Below, piece after piece: positions 44,873 through 54,260 of a stretch of 64,000 nt of DNA. This stretch comes from Rana temporaria (lineage: Eukaryota > Chordata > Amphibia > Anura > Ranidae): positions 146,322,751-146,386,750 of the forward strand of contig NC_053499.1 in the NCBI RefSeq assembly GCF_905171775.1. The letters are read 5' to 3'. The notes beneath the pieces are model-generated. The model was given only the letters and a program-made list of their open reading frames with translations. It made no database searches and was not told where the DNA came from. Made by a program: the position numbers and the translations under genes. Each line of letters opens with the position of its first letter. Within the stretch, counting starts at the first letter, position 1.

Positions 44873-45455
44873 TTAGGCTAATAAAATGCTTTGGCATCAG
44901 TATTCCCTTCCCCATAGAGTGGCTTTCTATGGGGGAACTCGCCGAAGGGGTGGAGCCAGGAGCACCGGCTGGGCACATAAGAAGAAGATGTTCGGGCTTG
45001 CTCTGTGCAATTTGAAGTATATACCTGTTTGTTATTTAAAACAAAATATGAAGCTTTGCAATCACTAAGTTTCTGTAAGCAATGGGAACTTTTCTATGTG
45101 TATTGGATTATTGCATGCAAGTCTTTCTATATAAATTAACTTGTAGTCCATGATGACAAGCTCTGCAAGTCTGGTCCCAATATAAATACATCTGGAATTT
45201 TAGGGTTATTAAAACATTTTCTACTTGCCAACATAGCTAATGAGGTACAATCTGCATATTTTCTGATTCATTCGTCATTAATTATCTAAGTCAAGAAATG
45301 TCATATTTGGCTGCTTCAAGTGACTAAGCTCTGCTTCAAAGAAATCCATGCAGCTTTGTATGGCGCCAAATCTATTGGCTACTTGTGTGTTTATTACTGA
45401 TCAAAGAGGCGATTACTATGTACAGCTAAGCAATCTTCTAAATGATGACCTAGCC

Positions 45456-45603
45456 CAGGGGTAGGCAACCTGTGGTGCTCCAGCTGTTGTGGAACTACAT
45501 TTCCCATGAGGCATTGCAAGGTTGGCTATTACAATTACTTCTAGAGGCATGATGAGACTAGTAGTTCTCCAACAGCTGGAGGGCCACAGGTTGCCTACCG
45601 CTG
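45456..45603. mobile_element. hAT-type MITE, 148 bp
   Basis: Ends CAGGGGTAGGCAACCTGTGG and the complement of CCACAGGTTGCCTACCGCTG. 8-bp flanks ACCTAGCC (45448-45455) and ACCTAACC (45604-45611) differ by one base. Internal CCAGCTGTTG, GGAACTACA and complements are shared with 18657-18813 and 20361-20523. Confidence 0.88.
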
Positions 45604-46209
45604 ACCTAACCTAATGGTGTAATAATAACAGGAGCATCAGCTAATGGGCACAGAGTGATAGCAGGTGTTTTATGTGCCGTATGTGCTTCCCTGGCAATGT
45701 TTTGGGTAGTAACCAAAAGTTTGAGGCTTAAAGTTTTCGAAAGGCAGAGCATCTGATGATTAAAATTTCCTTGACTTCTTCAATGAATCTGAAAATGCCG
45801 GACACTGTCCAGATACCACTCACACAGTGTGAGTAACTAGAAACAGACACAGGCCAGAATCTTTTCTTCCCCCCCTTGTTTTATTCCACATTAGGGATTA
45901 ATTTAAAAAGTTACAGCTATAAAAAAAATGTAACAAGCAATAGATTTCAGTGAAGCTGCTGTATAAATCAGAGGACATCAAACGCTTGTGGAAAGTTTGA
46001 GCTCGCTGTTTATCATATAAAGACAGGTCCTAGGGTTACACAACCTGTTATTGCCCCCCCAGGGCTGGACGGATGGCTCACCCCACATGTAAAACAAAGC
46101 GTTTCTGCCGTTGAGTACCCTTTAGAGTGGGATTAGCAAGAATTGTAAATTAAAATGTCGTGGCTGATAAAGTAATAAGAATTGACTATTATTAAAGCTG
46201 AAGTTTAGG

Positions 46210-46307
46210 GTGGGGCGTGGCCTGGACATGGCTGAGTGAAGCTGCTTTCTCCTCGAGCTCCCGGCCTTGTCCTCCCCTTTACCGGCCAAAACAGCAGAAA
46301 AGTCGGC
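46210..46307 (+). promoter_or_regulatory. LINE 5' UTR
   Basis: About 98 bases from the target duplication to the ORF1 ATG. It contains an out-of-frame three-codon upstream ORF at 46228-46239. By analogy with other LINEs it may hold an internal promoter, but no motif proves this. It is short for an L1 leader, so slight 5' truncation is possible. Confidence 0.45.
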
Positions 46308-47489
46308 ATGCAATCGACTAAGAAGCGCAGCACTAAAACTAACACCCGGGTGACAAGATCCAACACGCCAGCGAGAGATTTGCACCAATATTTCCAGTAC
46401 CAGGCTCAGGCTTCTCCGGGGGCCAGAGCGACGGCACCACGAGGCTCAGCAAGGGCCAACCTGGCAGACGCACGAGAGGACGGCGAGTGGCTCCTGTCCC
46501 TTGACGAGCCGGAACAGGCACCCGAGCCAGCGGCAACCCCGAGACCCCCGGTCCTACAAATGGATTCCCCGTCCTCCTCCCCGGGGGGCTCCTCGGCGGA
46601 GCAAGAGATCCGGGCCTTGCTGAAGGCCCTACCCACGCGGTCCGACATAGAAGCCCTGATTCTAAAACTAGAGGAAACTCACCGCCGCGATATCCAGGAA
46701 GTAAGGGCGGAGGTGTCCACACTGACGGAAAGGGTGACTTCGGGTGAGGTGGCATCTTCAGCCCTGGAGCAACGGGTGGCGGGCCTGGAACGGGCGAGGG
46801 ACCAGCACCGTGACGCGGCGATCGCCCTACAGCTCCACCTGGAGGACGTGGAGGACCGAAGTCGCCGCAACAACGTGCGGCTTCGGGGAGTGCCGGAGAC
46901 GGTAGAGGCAGAAGCCCTGGAGGAGAAGATCCAGGAGCTATTCCGGGACATTCTGGAAGAACCTACGGCAGTGGTGGAGATCGATAGAGCGCATCGAGTG
47001 ATGGGCCCCAGACTGGAAGACCCGGACAGGCCACGTGACGTCCTCTGCAGGCTGCTGAGGTACGCCCAAAAGGAGCGAATTGTCCGGGGAGCATGGGAAC
47101 GAGGCGAGGTGCGCGTTGACGGAGCAACGGTCACAGTTCTGCCGGACCTGTCCAGGGCAACTCTCCGCCGTCGGGCAATGTTGAAGCCGGCGCTGGAACT
47201 CGCCAGACAACTGGGCTTCACTTACAGGTGGGGCTACCCACTCCCGGTCACGTTCAGGAAGGACGGAAGGGCCTACACGGTGCAATCCCCTGCGGACCTG
47301 CCTGGACTGTTCGGATTCCTGGGAGCGGAGCCGGTGCAGATCCCGGACTGGCTACAAATCCTGCCACGTGCACCTGGAAGATCGGGACCCTCCAGCTACA
47401 GAGTTGCAGCACAGCAACGCCAGAGACGCCAGGACAGACGACGCCGACGGGCACCATCCGGAGACGCACTACAGGGGGGACGTGAGTAG
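46308..47489 (+). CDS. LINE ORF1 protein (RNA-binding chaperone), 393 residues
   Basis: The protein should coat the element's RNA as a trimer and act as a nucleic-acid chaperone. The frame is open from 46236, but that start would be GTG; the first in-frame ATG is 46308, giving MQSTKKRSTK, a basic L1-like N-terminus. Approximate layout from this Met: a disordered Pro/Ser-rich region to about residue 100; a heptad coiled coil at about 110-184 (LILKLEETHRRDIQEVRAEV and on); an RRM at about 185-276 opening with the hallmark EDRSRRNNVRLRGVP and including EIDRAHRV; a C-terminal domain at about 279-328 (LRRRAMLKPALELARQ, then RWGYPLPVTF); and a basic tail RRQDRRRRR. This is the normal L1 ORF1p order and size. 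Several long antisense frames overlap it and are shadows of GC-rich coding sequence. A GTGAGT motif overlaps the stop codon. Confidence 0.93.
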   Translation: MQSTKKRSTKTNTRVTRSNTPARDLHQYFQYQAQASPGARATAPRGSARANLADAREDGEWLLSLDEPEQAPEPAATPRPPVLQMDSPSSSPGGSSAEQEIRALLKALPTRSDIEALILKLEETHRRDIQEVRAEVSTLTERVTSGEVASSALEQRVAGLERARDQHRDAAIALQLHLEDVEDRSRRNNVRLRGVPETVEAEALEEKIQELFRDILEEPTAVVEIDRAHRVMGPRLEDPDRPRDVLCRLLRYAQKERIVRGAWERGEVRVDGATVTVLPDLSRATLRRRAMLKPALELARQLGFTYRWGYPLPVTFRKDGRAYTVQSPADLPGLFGFLGAEPVQIPDWLQILPRAPGRSGPSSYRVAAQQRQRRQDRRRRRAPSGDALQGGRE

Positions 47490-48782
47490 GCCTTGCGCCG
47501 CAGCCCGCAGTACACGCCACATCCCCGTTCCCCCGTTCACGACACACTATCCCTGCCGCCCCTAGGAGCTGCTGGAAGCCCCCCCTGTATAGGCCATGAT
47601 ACCCTGGCGAGCCGAGATTTCGGAGTACACTGACCCGCACCTGCTCCCTCCTTTGCAAGGATGGCTGTAGGCCTCCTACCACACTGGCCATATCAGAGAA
47701 CACCCGCAGACACAGACTTAGCTGGACAAGCCCTCTGCTGCAGCCCACACATTACTCGGCCACGGGGGAGGAGGGTGGAGGTTGGCAATTATCCCCCCCC
47801 TTCATTTGGTTTACTGTCTGTGAGGATCTGGGGAGATCCATGTGATGCAGGACCTCGGCCAGCCTGACACTGACACTCCCTGCTGGCCCATAGCAATTCC
47901 GCAGCACATGAGTTTATCGTGCTGACCCTGTGGAGAGTGGGGATTCCCCCCCCCCTGTGCCCCAAAGAGAGACAGGGGTTATGGTACCAGACTGCTTTTT
48001 GTTATGTGGGGACATGCCATACAGTGGGAGAGATGTGTAACAGAACGGAGGGGGTTTGCAGCGGAAGCGTTATAATGCAGAACTAGTCATACGGCTTATG
48101 GGGAAAGAAATTCTGTATAAGAGAGGGAGAGGGGGCGGGAAGGGGGGTGGATGGTGCGGCTGCTCACTGAACTGGTCTCACGTAATAGTCCTGGCATACT
48201 GTTCAGATGCCTGACGGGGTTCTCTCTCCCGGGAGTGAGGAGGGGAGTTAACACCCCACGCTGGGAGACGTACTATAGGGTCCTTCTGGGTTTAATCTGT
48301 TTGAAGAATCTTTTGACCCTATCTTTAATTGTTCCTCTTGGTTACACCTTAATATTACCTCTTTAAGAATGTTGTGTTGATATTTTCACATGTGTTATAC
48401 TTGATTGCAATGTGGGCTTTAATCCTAACGACATTGACTGCCGGTGGGAGGGGGGGCGGGGTACCGGGAGCTTGCTCTGCCGATCCTGTTCTGCCATCTA
48501 CCCACCTAGGCCTGCGCTCAATTGCCAGTGTTTCACTGGAGAGTGCTTTTAGCTATTTGAGCTATATTAGTATTTCTACTTTGGCCACACGCCCTTGTGT
48601 AGGCCTCCTAAATCTTTAAACTCTACTCTCTACCCCGCTATCTCCCCCTCCTACTCCCCTCTACTCTCCCAGTCACACGTAGTGTGAGGACTGGACCCCC
48701 CCCCTCCCTGACCCCTCCCCCCTTCCCTGACCCCTCCCTATTTATCTGGACCGGGGGGCTCGCCCTCCGGTGACTCGCGATC
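47490..48782 (+). other. LINE inter-ORF segment
   Basis: 1293 bases between ORF1 and ORF2, far longer than the few dozen bases in mammalian L1. No conserved protein is encoded; short frames here (65-81 residues) have no domain. The last 200 bases are strongly pyrimidine-rich, with CTACTCTCCCAG at 48661-48672 resembling a 3' splice site. Together with GTGAGT at 47482-47487 this could form a 1191-base intron. Confidence 0.8.
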
Positions 48783-51700
48783 ATGGACAGACTAAAAGTA
48801 GTATCTTTGAACGCTAAGGGATTAAACATCCCGGAAAAAAGGAGAATGCTCCTACACGACATGCGCCGCCTGGGAGCGGATGTAATTATGCTCCAGGAGA
48901 CACACTTTCGGGACCAAAAACTACCCCTACTAAAAAATAGATACTACCCTGTAGTATACCACTCCAATTATACGGAATCAAAGTCCCGGGGGGTCTCCAT
49001 ATTGATTTCGGCCAGAATTCCATGGTTGCTCGGGGAAGCTAAATTAGACGAAGCAGGACGCTTTCTTTTTCTGAAGGGCAAAATCGGCCAAACGCAGGTC
49101 ACCCTCGCGAACTTATACGCCCCCAATGACCACCAAGACTCATTCCTGACCAGACACTTGAGCAAACTGACACGCTTTGCGGAGGGCCGACTAATCATAG
49201 GGGGCGACCTTAATATCCCATTGATCCCGTCGGAGGACACGTCGACGGGCACTGCCTCAACCTCTAGAGACTCTCGAAAACGGATACATGCGGCGATGCA
49301 TTCGGCTCAGCTGATCGATACTTGGCGCCTCTTCCACCCTGGAGAGAGGGACTATACCTTTTACTCTAAACCGCATGGCTCCTATTCGCGGATAGATTAT
49401 TTCCTAGTTCCCCACAGGCAGTTAGATGCGGTCAAGGAGGTAAAGATCGGACACATTACGTGGTCTGACCACGCCCCGATCACATTAATCTACGCCCTAG
49501 CAGAAACCCAGACCACACAGAGACAGACCTGGCGACTGAACGAGAGCCTATTACAAGACTCGGACACCATGGCGGAAGTAGTCAGGGAGGTGGGACACTA
49601 TTTTGATACGAACACAACACAGGATAGTACTGCAGGTGTGGTGTGGGAAGCCCATAAAGCGGTTGTGCGGGGACTCTTGATTAAACATGGTTCCAGGCTG
49701 AAGAAAGCAAGAACGGAGCAGTTAAATGCCCTGCTTGCTAAGCTACACATAATGGAGGCCCAACATAAACAGAATCCGACTCCCCAGGTGGGTTCGGACC
49801 TGAATATTGTCCGTAAGCAGATCACAGACCTGCTACACTACAAGGCAAAGGCAGCAATGCAGGTGTGCAGGGGAAAAATTTATGAGTCGGGTAACAAATG
49901 TGGGAGGATGCTGGCACAGGCGATCCGCAAGCAAAATATGGCATCATATATTCCACATATAGTGGCAAGGGATGGGAAAAAGTTATCATTACCACACCAA
50001 ATCTCACAAGAATTTAAGACCTTCTACTCCCATCTCTACAACCTCCCCTCCCCGCAAGCGGACCCAGACCGAGACTTGACATCTGCATACCTAAACAGCT
50101 CTGACATGCCGACATTGACATCAGACATGAGGGAGACACTGGAAGAGCCAATTACCTTGTCGGAAATCCAAGCGGCGCTAAAGTCCTCAAAACCAGGCAA
50201 GGCCCCAGGCCCGGATGGCCTCACCACGGCTTATTACAAAGCCCTACTCCCGACCCTGGGTAGTCGGATGGTAACCCTGTTTAACACGGTGGGTTCAGAG
50301 GGCACATTTCATATAGACACCCTGCAGGCACAAATAGCAGTAATTCATAAGGAGGGTAAAGACCCCAGTCAGTGTGGTAGCTACCGCCCCATATCTTTAC
50401 TAAACACCGACATAAAAATATTCACGAAACTGATCGCCACTAGATTCCAACAATACCTCCCCGACCTCATACATCTGGACCAAGTGGGCTTTGTCCCGAC
50501 CAGAGAGGCCAGGGATAATACAACTAAGGTACTAAACTTGTTACATGTAGCAAACAAGACAAAGGTCCCATGTGTTTTTGTAGGTACGGATGCCGAAAAG
50601 GCATTCGACCGAGTGAATTGGCAATTCATGTTCTCCACCTTAAAACATGTGGGAGTGGGGCGGAGGATGCTACACTGGATAACGGCGGCATATACGAATC
50701 CCACGGCCAGGGTGAGGGCGAACAGCACACTGTCGGACCCATTCCCGATTACTAATGGGACCAGGCAGGGTTGCCCATTGTCACCCCTCCTGTTCGCTCT
50801 GACCCTGGAGCCCTTTTTACAACACGTCAGGCAGAACCCAAATATCTACGGGATTACGGTGGGGGAAGGTCACTATAAAATTTCAGCCTACGCGGATGAC
50901 ATGCTGTTCTCCCTGACCAATCCAGCGGTGTCCCTCCCAAATTTGATGCGGGAATTCGAAGAATATGGCCGGCTGGCCAACCTAAAAATTAACTTTACAA
51001 AAACTGAGGCGATGGGAGTGGGGATTCCACAACAGCAACTAAGACGACTTGAACAAGACTTTAAACTGAAATGGACGGATTTAGCATTGACATATCTGGG
51101 TACGCGCATCCCGCCGAAACTCTCTGACATCTACAAACTTAATTTCCCCCCCCTACTTAAGACAGTCCAACGACTACTGAATGAGTGGACCACGGGACTA
51201 CACTCATGGTTCGGGAGGAACAGCATCCTAAAGATGACTATACTGCCGAAATTTATATACTTAATACAGGCTCTCCCAATTCACATCCCGGCGACATACT
51301 TTAAGCAAACGCAGACTGCATTCGGGGAGTTTCTGTGGGCAGGGAGGCGACCCCGGGTGCAGAGAGCAGTACTCTACCTACCCAAACTAAGCGGGGGACT
51401 GGCCATGCCAAACATAAAAACGTACTACCAGGCGGCGCAACTTAATCGGCTCATAGACTGGTGTCGTCACAGATCACTTAAACTTTGGCCCCGACTGGAA
51501 CAGGAACAGAGCGAGGTCCTACTGAGACGCGCCCCGTGGTGCCAAACCCTACAAAGATTAGACGTATACCAACACCCGATAATAGGAAACACTATAAAAA
51601 TCTGCTCCAGACTGCTGAGACAGGGCCGCCTTGCGTCGGAAAGTTCACCCCTGCGCCCTATTCTGGGCAACCCAGACTTCACGCCTGGTCTTAACGATGC

Positions 51701-52604
51701 CAGGTTCACCACATTAAGCGAGTCAGGTTATTTCCAGGCCTCACACTTCAGTGAATCGGGCAGGTGGAAGACGCTAGCGCAGTTGATGGACAGCTCGAGC
51801 AGTTTTCGACTGGACTTTCTGAGGGCCGGCCAACTAAGCCACTTTCTTAAGACCATGACACCCCCCCCCGCGGGCCGTACCCTTACGTCACTGGAGGAGA
51901 TGTGCGAAGAGACGGGAGCGTTACCTCATGCGCTCTCGCTGCTTCATGCATTACTAGTGGAGCCCCCAGAAAGCTATCAACTCCCGAGCCTAGGGAAGTG
52001 GGAACAAGACCTGGGAGCCCAATTCACGACTAATAAGAGACAACATATCTTAACATTCACGCACAAATCATCGATCTGCGTTAGAGTCCAGGAGACTAAT
52101 TACAAGCTTCTGACAAGGTGGTATAGAACCCCAGTCGTGCTGAATAAACTGTTCTCAGACGTATCGGATCTTTGCTGGAGATGCCTGCTAGAGAAGGGGA
52201 CTTTGATGCACATCTTTTGGACGTGCCCACGCATTAGGCCATACTGGGAGGAAATCAGGCGAATCACTCAAAAATTCACGGATCGAAGGGTGCCGGATGA
52301 TCCGGCATACTTCTTGCTCCACGCGACAGACACCCCGGCGCGGATCTATAAAAAATCCATTGTAAGACACTTGCTGGACGCTGCTAAAGCCTGCGTTCCA
52401 TTGTGCTGGAAGTCACCGCACCCACCGACTGTATCCATGTGGTTGAGGAAGGTGGACGAGATTGGCTGGCTAGAAGATTTGGTCCTTTCAAAGCAGGATA
52501 GAAACGAACAATACTCTCAGACGTGGCAGCTCTGGACAATGTTCAAATACTCAGAGGAGGGCCAGGCCCTCAGAGGTGAACATCAGACCCCACAATTAGA
52601 CTGA
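48783..52604 (+). CDS. LINE ORF2 protein: endonuclease and reverse transcriptase, 1273 residues
   Basis: The enzyme for target-primed reverse transcription. The frame is open from an ATG (MDRLKVVSLNAKGLNIPEKR) to TGA. Apurinic-type endonuclease at about residues 1-235: N10, E39 in MLQET, Y112, D142 and N144 in GDLN, D205 in SRIDY, and S228-D229-H230 are all present. Reverse transcriptase at about 455-760: KAPGPDGL, YRPISLL, motif A D603 in TDAEKAFDR, GTRQGCPLSPLLFAL, and catalytic YADD at 703-706. A C-terminal Cys/His knuckle C1131-x2-C1134-x8-H1143-x4-C1148 is also intact. No stop or frameshift, and the length is normal for L1/Tx1 elements. Every catalytic residue I know to look for is there, so the protein is probably functional. 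Other-strand frames inside are shadows. Confidence 0.96.
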   Translation: MDRLKVVSLNAKGLNIPEKRRMLLHDMRRLGADVIMLQETHFRDQKLPLLKNRYYPVVYHSNYTESKSRGVSILISARIPWLLGEAKLDEAGRFLFLKGKIGQTQVTLANLYAPNDHQDSFLTRHLSKLTRFAEGRLIIGGDLNIPLIPSEDTSTGTASTSRDSRKRIHAAMHSAQLIDTWRLFHPGERDYTFYSKPHGSYSRIDYFLVPHRQLDAVKEVKIGHITWSDHAPITLIYALAETQTTQRQTWRLNESLLQDSDTMAEVVREVGHYFDTNTTQDSTAGVVWEAHKAVVRGLLIKHGSRLKKARTEQLNALLAKLHIMEAQHKQNPTPQVGSDLNIVRKQITDLLHYKAKAAMQVCRGKIYESGNKCGRMLAQAIRKQNMASYIPHIVARDGKKLSLPHQISQEFKTFYSHLYNLPSPQADPDRDLTSAYLNSSDMPTLTSDMRETLEEPITLSEIQAALKSSKPGKAPGPDGLTTAYYKALLPTLGSRMVTLFNTVGSEGTFHIDTLQAQIAVIHKEGKDPSQCGSYRPISLLNTDIKIFTKLIATRFQQYLPDLIHLDQVGFVPTREARDNTTKVLNLLHVANKTKVPCVFVGTDAEKAFDRVNWQFMFSTLKHVGVGRRMLHWITAAYTNPTARVRANSTLSDPFPITNGTRQGCPLSPLLFALTLEPFLQHVRQNPNIYGITVGEGHYKISAYADDMLFSLTNPAVSLPNLMREFEEYGRLANLKINFTKTEAMGVGIPQQQLRRLEQDFKLKWTDLALTYLGTRIPPKLSDIYKLNFPPLLKTVQRLLNEWTTGLHSWFGRNSILKMTILPKFIYLIQALPIHIPATYFKQTQTAFGEFLWAGRRPRVQRAVLYLPKLSGGLAMPNIKTYYQAAQLNRLIDWCRHRSLKLWPRLEQEQSEVLLRRAPWCQTLQRLDVYQHPIIGNTIKICSRLLRQGRLASESSPLRPILGNPDFTPGLNDARFTTLSESGYFQASHFSESGRWKTLAQLMDSSSSFRLDFLRAGQLSHFLKTMTPPPAGRTLTSLEEMCEETGALPHALSLLHALLVEPPESYQLPSLGKWEQDLGAQFTTNKRQHILTFTHKSSICVRVQETNYKLLTRWYRTPVVLNKLFSDVSDLCWRCLLEKGTLMHIFWTCPRIRPYWEEIRRITQKFTDRRVPDDPAYFLLHATDTPARIYKKSIVRHLLDAAKACVPLCWKSPHPPTVSMWLRKVDEIGWLEDLVLSKQDRNEQYSQTWQLWTMFKYSEEGQALRGEHQTPQLD

Positions 52605-53023
52605 CTCTCCTGTGCCTGCCCCGAAGCTCTCCTGAATGCGAGGCCGGGGCGGCCACTGGAAGTAGAAAGCCAGATGTAACTGGATGTCCATGGTCGCGAG
52701 ACCCCCCCCCCCCCCCCTCCTTTTTCTTTCTCTCTACCCCCTCCCTCACCCCCGCTTTTCTAGCTAACCTTATATTCTCACTTTGCTGGACTGCCTACCC
52801 GAGCAGTTCCGGCATTCTTCCTTCCTTTTCCTAATTCATTTCGCTCTTAGAAAACGGAAAAGATATGGGAGGCTGGGCCACGGTTGCAGACTGTTATGTT
52901 TAGGCGATGCCACTTGAATTTATACACATGTACACTGACTATGGCTGTTGTATTGTTATTGATGTGGTTCATGTGGACCAGCCTTGTATGTTGTGTAAAT
53001 AAAAAATTTAAAAAAAAAAAAAA
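52605..53023 (+). other. LINE 3' UTR and A-tail
   Basis: About 400 bases with a C run at 52702-52717 in a pyrimidine-rich stretch, AATAAA at 52998-53003 and a terminal A-run to about 53026. No hairpin or tail shared with other repeats in this window. Confidence 0.85.
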
Positions 53024-53067
53024 AAAGCTGAAGTTTAGGTATTTTTACATAGCTATTTTGGTCCAGC

Positions 53068-53959
53068 TTAACTGGTTGCCGACCAGCCGCCGTCGTTTTA
53101 CGGCGGCAAGTCGGCTCCCCTGCGCGAGAGCCCGTAGCCATACGTCGGCTCTCGCGCAGGCCCGGTGGGCGCGATCACCGCCGGGCACACACGATCGCTC
53201 GTTACAGAGCGAGGACCGGGAGCTGTGGGTGTAAACACACAGCTCCGGTCCTGTCAGGGAGAGAAATGCTGATCTTCTGTTCATACAATGTATGAACAGA
53301 AGATCAGTCATTTCCTCATGTCAGTCCACTCCCCCCTACAGTTAGAACACACCCAGGGAACATACTTAACCCCTTCACTGCCAGTGGCATTTTTATAGTA
53401 ATCCAATGCATTTTTATAGCACTGATCGCTATAAAAATACCAATGGTCCCAAAAAGGTGTCAAAAGTGTCCGCCATAATGTCGCAGTACCGAAAAAAATC
53501 GCTGATCGCCACCATTACTAGTAAAAAAAAAATATTAATTAAAATGCCATAAAAATACCCCCTATTTTGTAAATGCTCTAACTTTTGCACAAACCAATCA
53601 ATAAACGCTTATTGCGATTTTTTTTTTTAGAAAAATATGTAGAAGAATACGTATCGGCCTAAACTGAGGGAAAAAATTTTTTTTATATATATTTTTGGGG
53701 GATACTTATTATAGCAAAAAGTTAAAAATATTAATTTTTTTCAAAATTGTCGCTCTATTTTTGGTTATAGCGCAAAAACCGCAGAGGTGATCAAATACCA
53801 CCAAAAGAACGCTCTATTTGTGGGGAAAAAGGGACACCAATTTTGTTTGGGAGCCACGTTGCATGACCGCGCAATTGTTAGTTAAAGCGGCGCAGTGCCG
53901 AATCGCAAAAAGTGCTCTGGTCTTTGACCAGCAATATGGTCAGGGGGTTAAGTGGTTAA
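53068..53959. mobile_element. Family I element, copy 1 (about 0.9 kb)
   Basis: Left end TTAACTGGTTGCCGACCAG, right end GGTCAGGGGGTTAAGTGGTTAA, loosely inverted. The interior has hairpins (TCTCGCGCAGG type near 53115-53160 and GATCTTCTGTTCATAC with its complement near 53272-53306), then GTGTCCGCCATAATGTCGCA, GAAGAATACGTATCGGCCTA and GTGATCAAATACCACCAAAA. The last 600 bases match 59440-60067 closely. Non-coding. Confidence 0.75.
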
Positions 53960-54104
53960 ACAAAGTACGTATGAATGTGCCATACCTGTAAGATCCCTAT
54001 GGAAGCTGGAAATCAATGAAGTAGGCAATGCTACTCCAGTATTATAACATGTTGAAAACAAAGGTGGCCACAGCGCAAACATCAATACGAGCATATATTA
54101 TTAC

Positions 54105-54260
54105 TATTATTATAATTATTATACAGGATTTATAAAGCGCCAACAGTTTGCGCAGCACACTGTCACAACATGAGGGCAAACAGTACAGTTACAATACAAT
54201 TCAATTCAATACAGGAAGAATCAGAGGGCCCTGCTCGTTAGAGCTTACAATCTGTAAAAT
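54105..54260 (-). repeat. LINE/SINE 3'-tail repeat, minus copy
   Basis: Reverse complement of the repeat at 24435-24600: TACAGGATTTATAAAGCGCC, CAACAGTTTGCGCAGC, CAGAGGGCCCTGCTCGTTAG and AGCTTACAATCTG. The ATT-rich stretch at 54097-54123 is the microsatellite tail. Confidence 0.6.

Larger units (their letters stand above)
38762..46193 (-). other. Region upstream of BANP coding exon 1
   Basis: Either a 5' UTR intron or upstream DNA of BANP. No CpG-island promoter was seen; the CG-rich patch at 42544-42840 belongs to a transposon. It holds foldbacks, Families A and B, a Tc1 relic with a nested MITE, a mariner-like MITE and a hAT MITE. Positions 41215-42285, 44876-45447 and 45612-46193 show nothing recognisable. 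Confidence 0.5.
46210..53023 (+). mobile_element. Full-length L1/Tx1-type LINE with both ORFs intact
   Basis: A 6.8-kb non-LTR retrotransposon. It is bounded by a perfect 16-bp duplication AAAGCTGAAGTTTAGG at 46194-46209 and 53024-53039; the exact 3' boundary is blurred by the A-tail. It begins GTGGGGCGTGGCCTGG and has a short leader, ORF1 (46308-47489), an inter-ORF segment, ORF2 (48783-52604), a 3' UTR with a 16-base C run, an AATAAA signal at 52998-53003 and a terminal A-run. The target nick read from the duplication is TTT/AA on the minus strand, the L1-type endonuclease preference. Intact ORFs and an unmutated duplication point to recent insertion. The L1-versus-Tx1 assignment is by motif only. 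Confidence 0.95.

Noticed and set aside
46236..46307. N-terminal extension of LINE ORF1 to 417 residues
   Set aside because: The extension starts at GTG; the first in-frame ATG is 46308 and gives a normal L1-like N-terminus.
46406..47748. Antisense frames of 80-180 residues opposite LINE ORF1
   Set aside because: GC-rich coding sequence leaves open antisense frames; no domain, and the sense frame has strong family motifs.
53115..53160. BANP-type CGCG binding site in the TCTCGCGCAGG hairpin
   Set aside because: The palindromic TCTCGCGAGA motif is not present exactly, and the sequence is part of a dispersed repeat.
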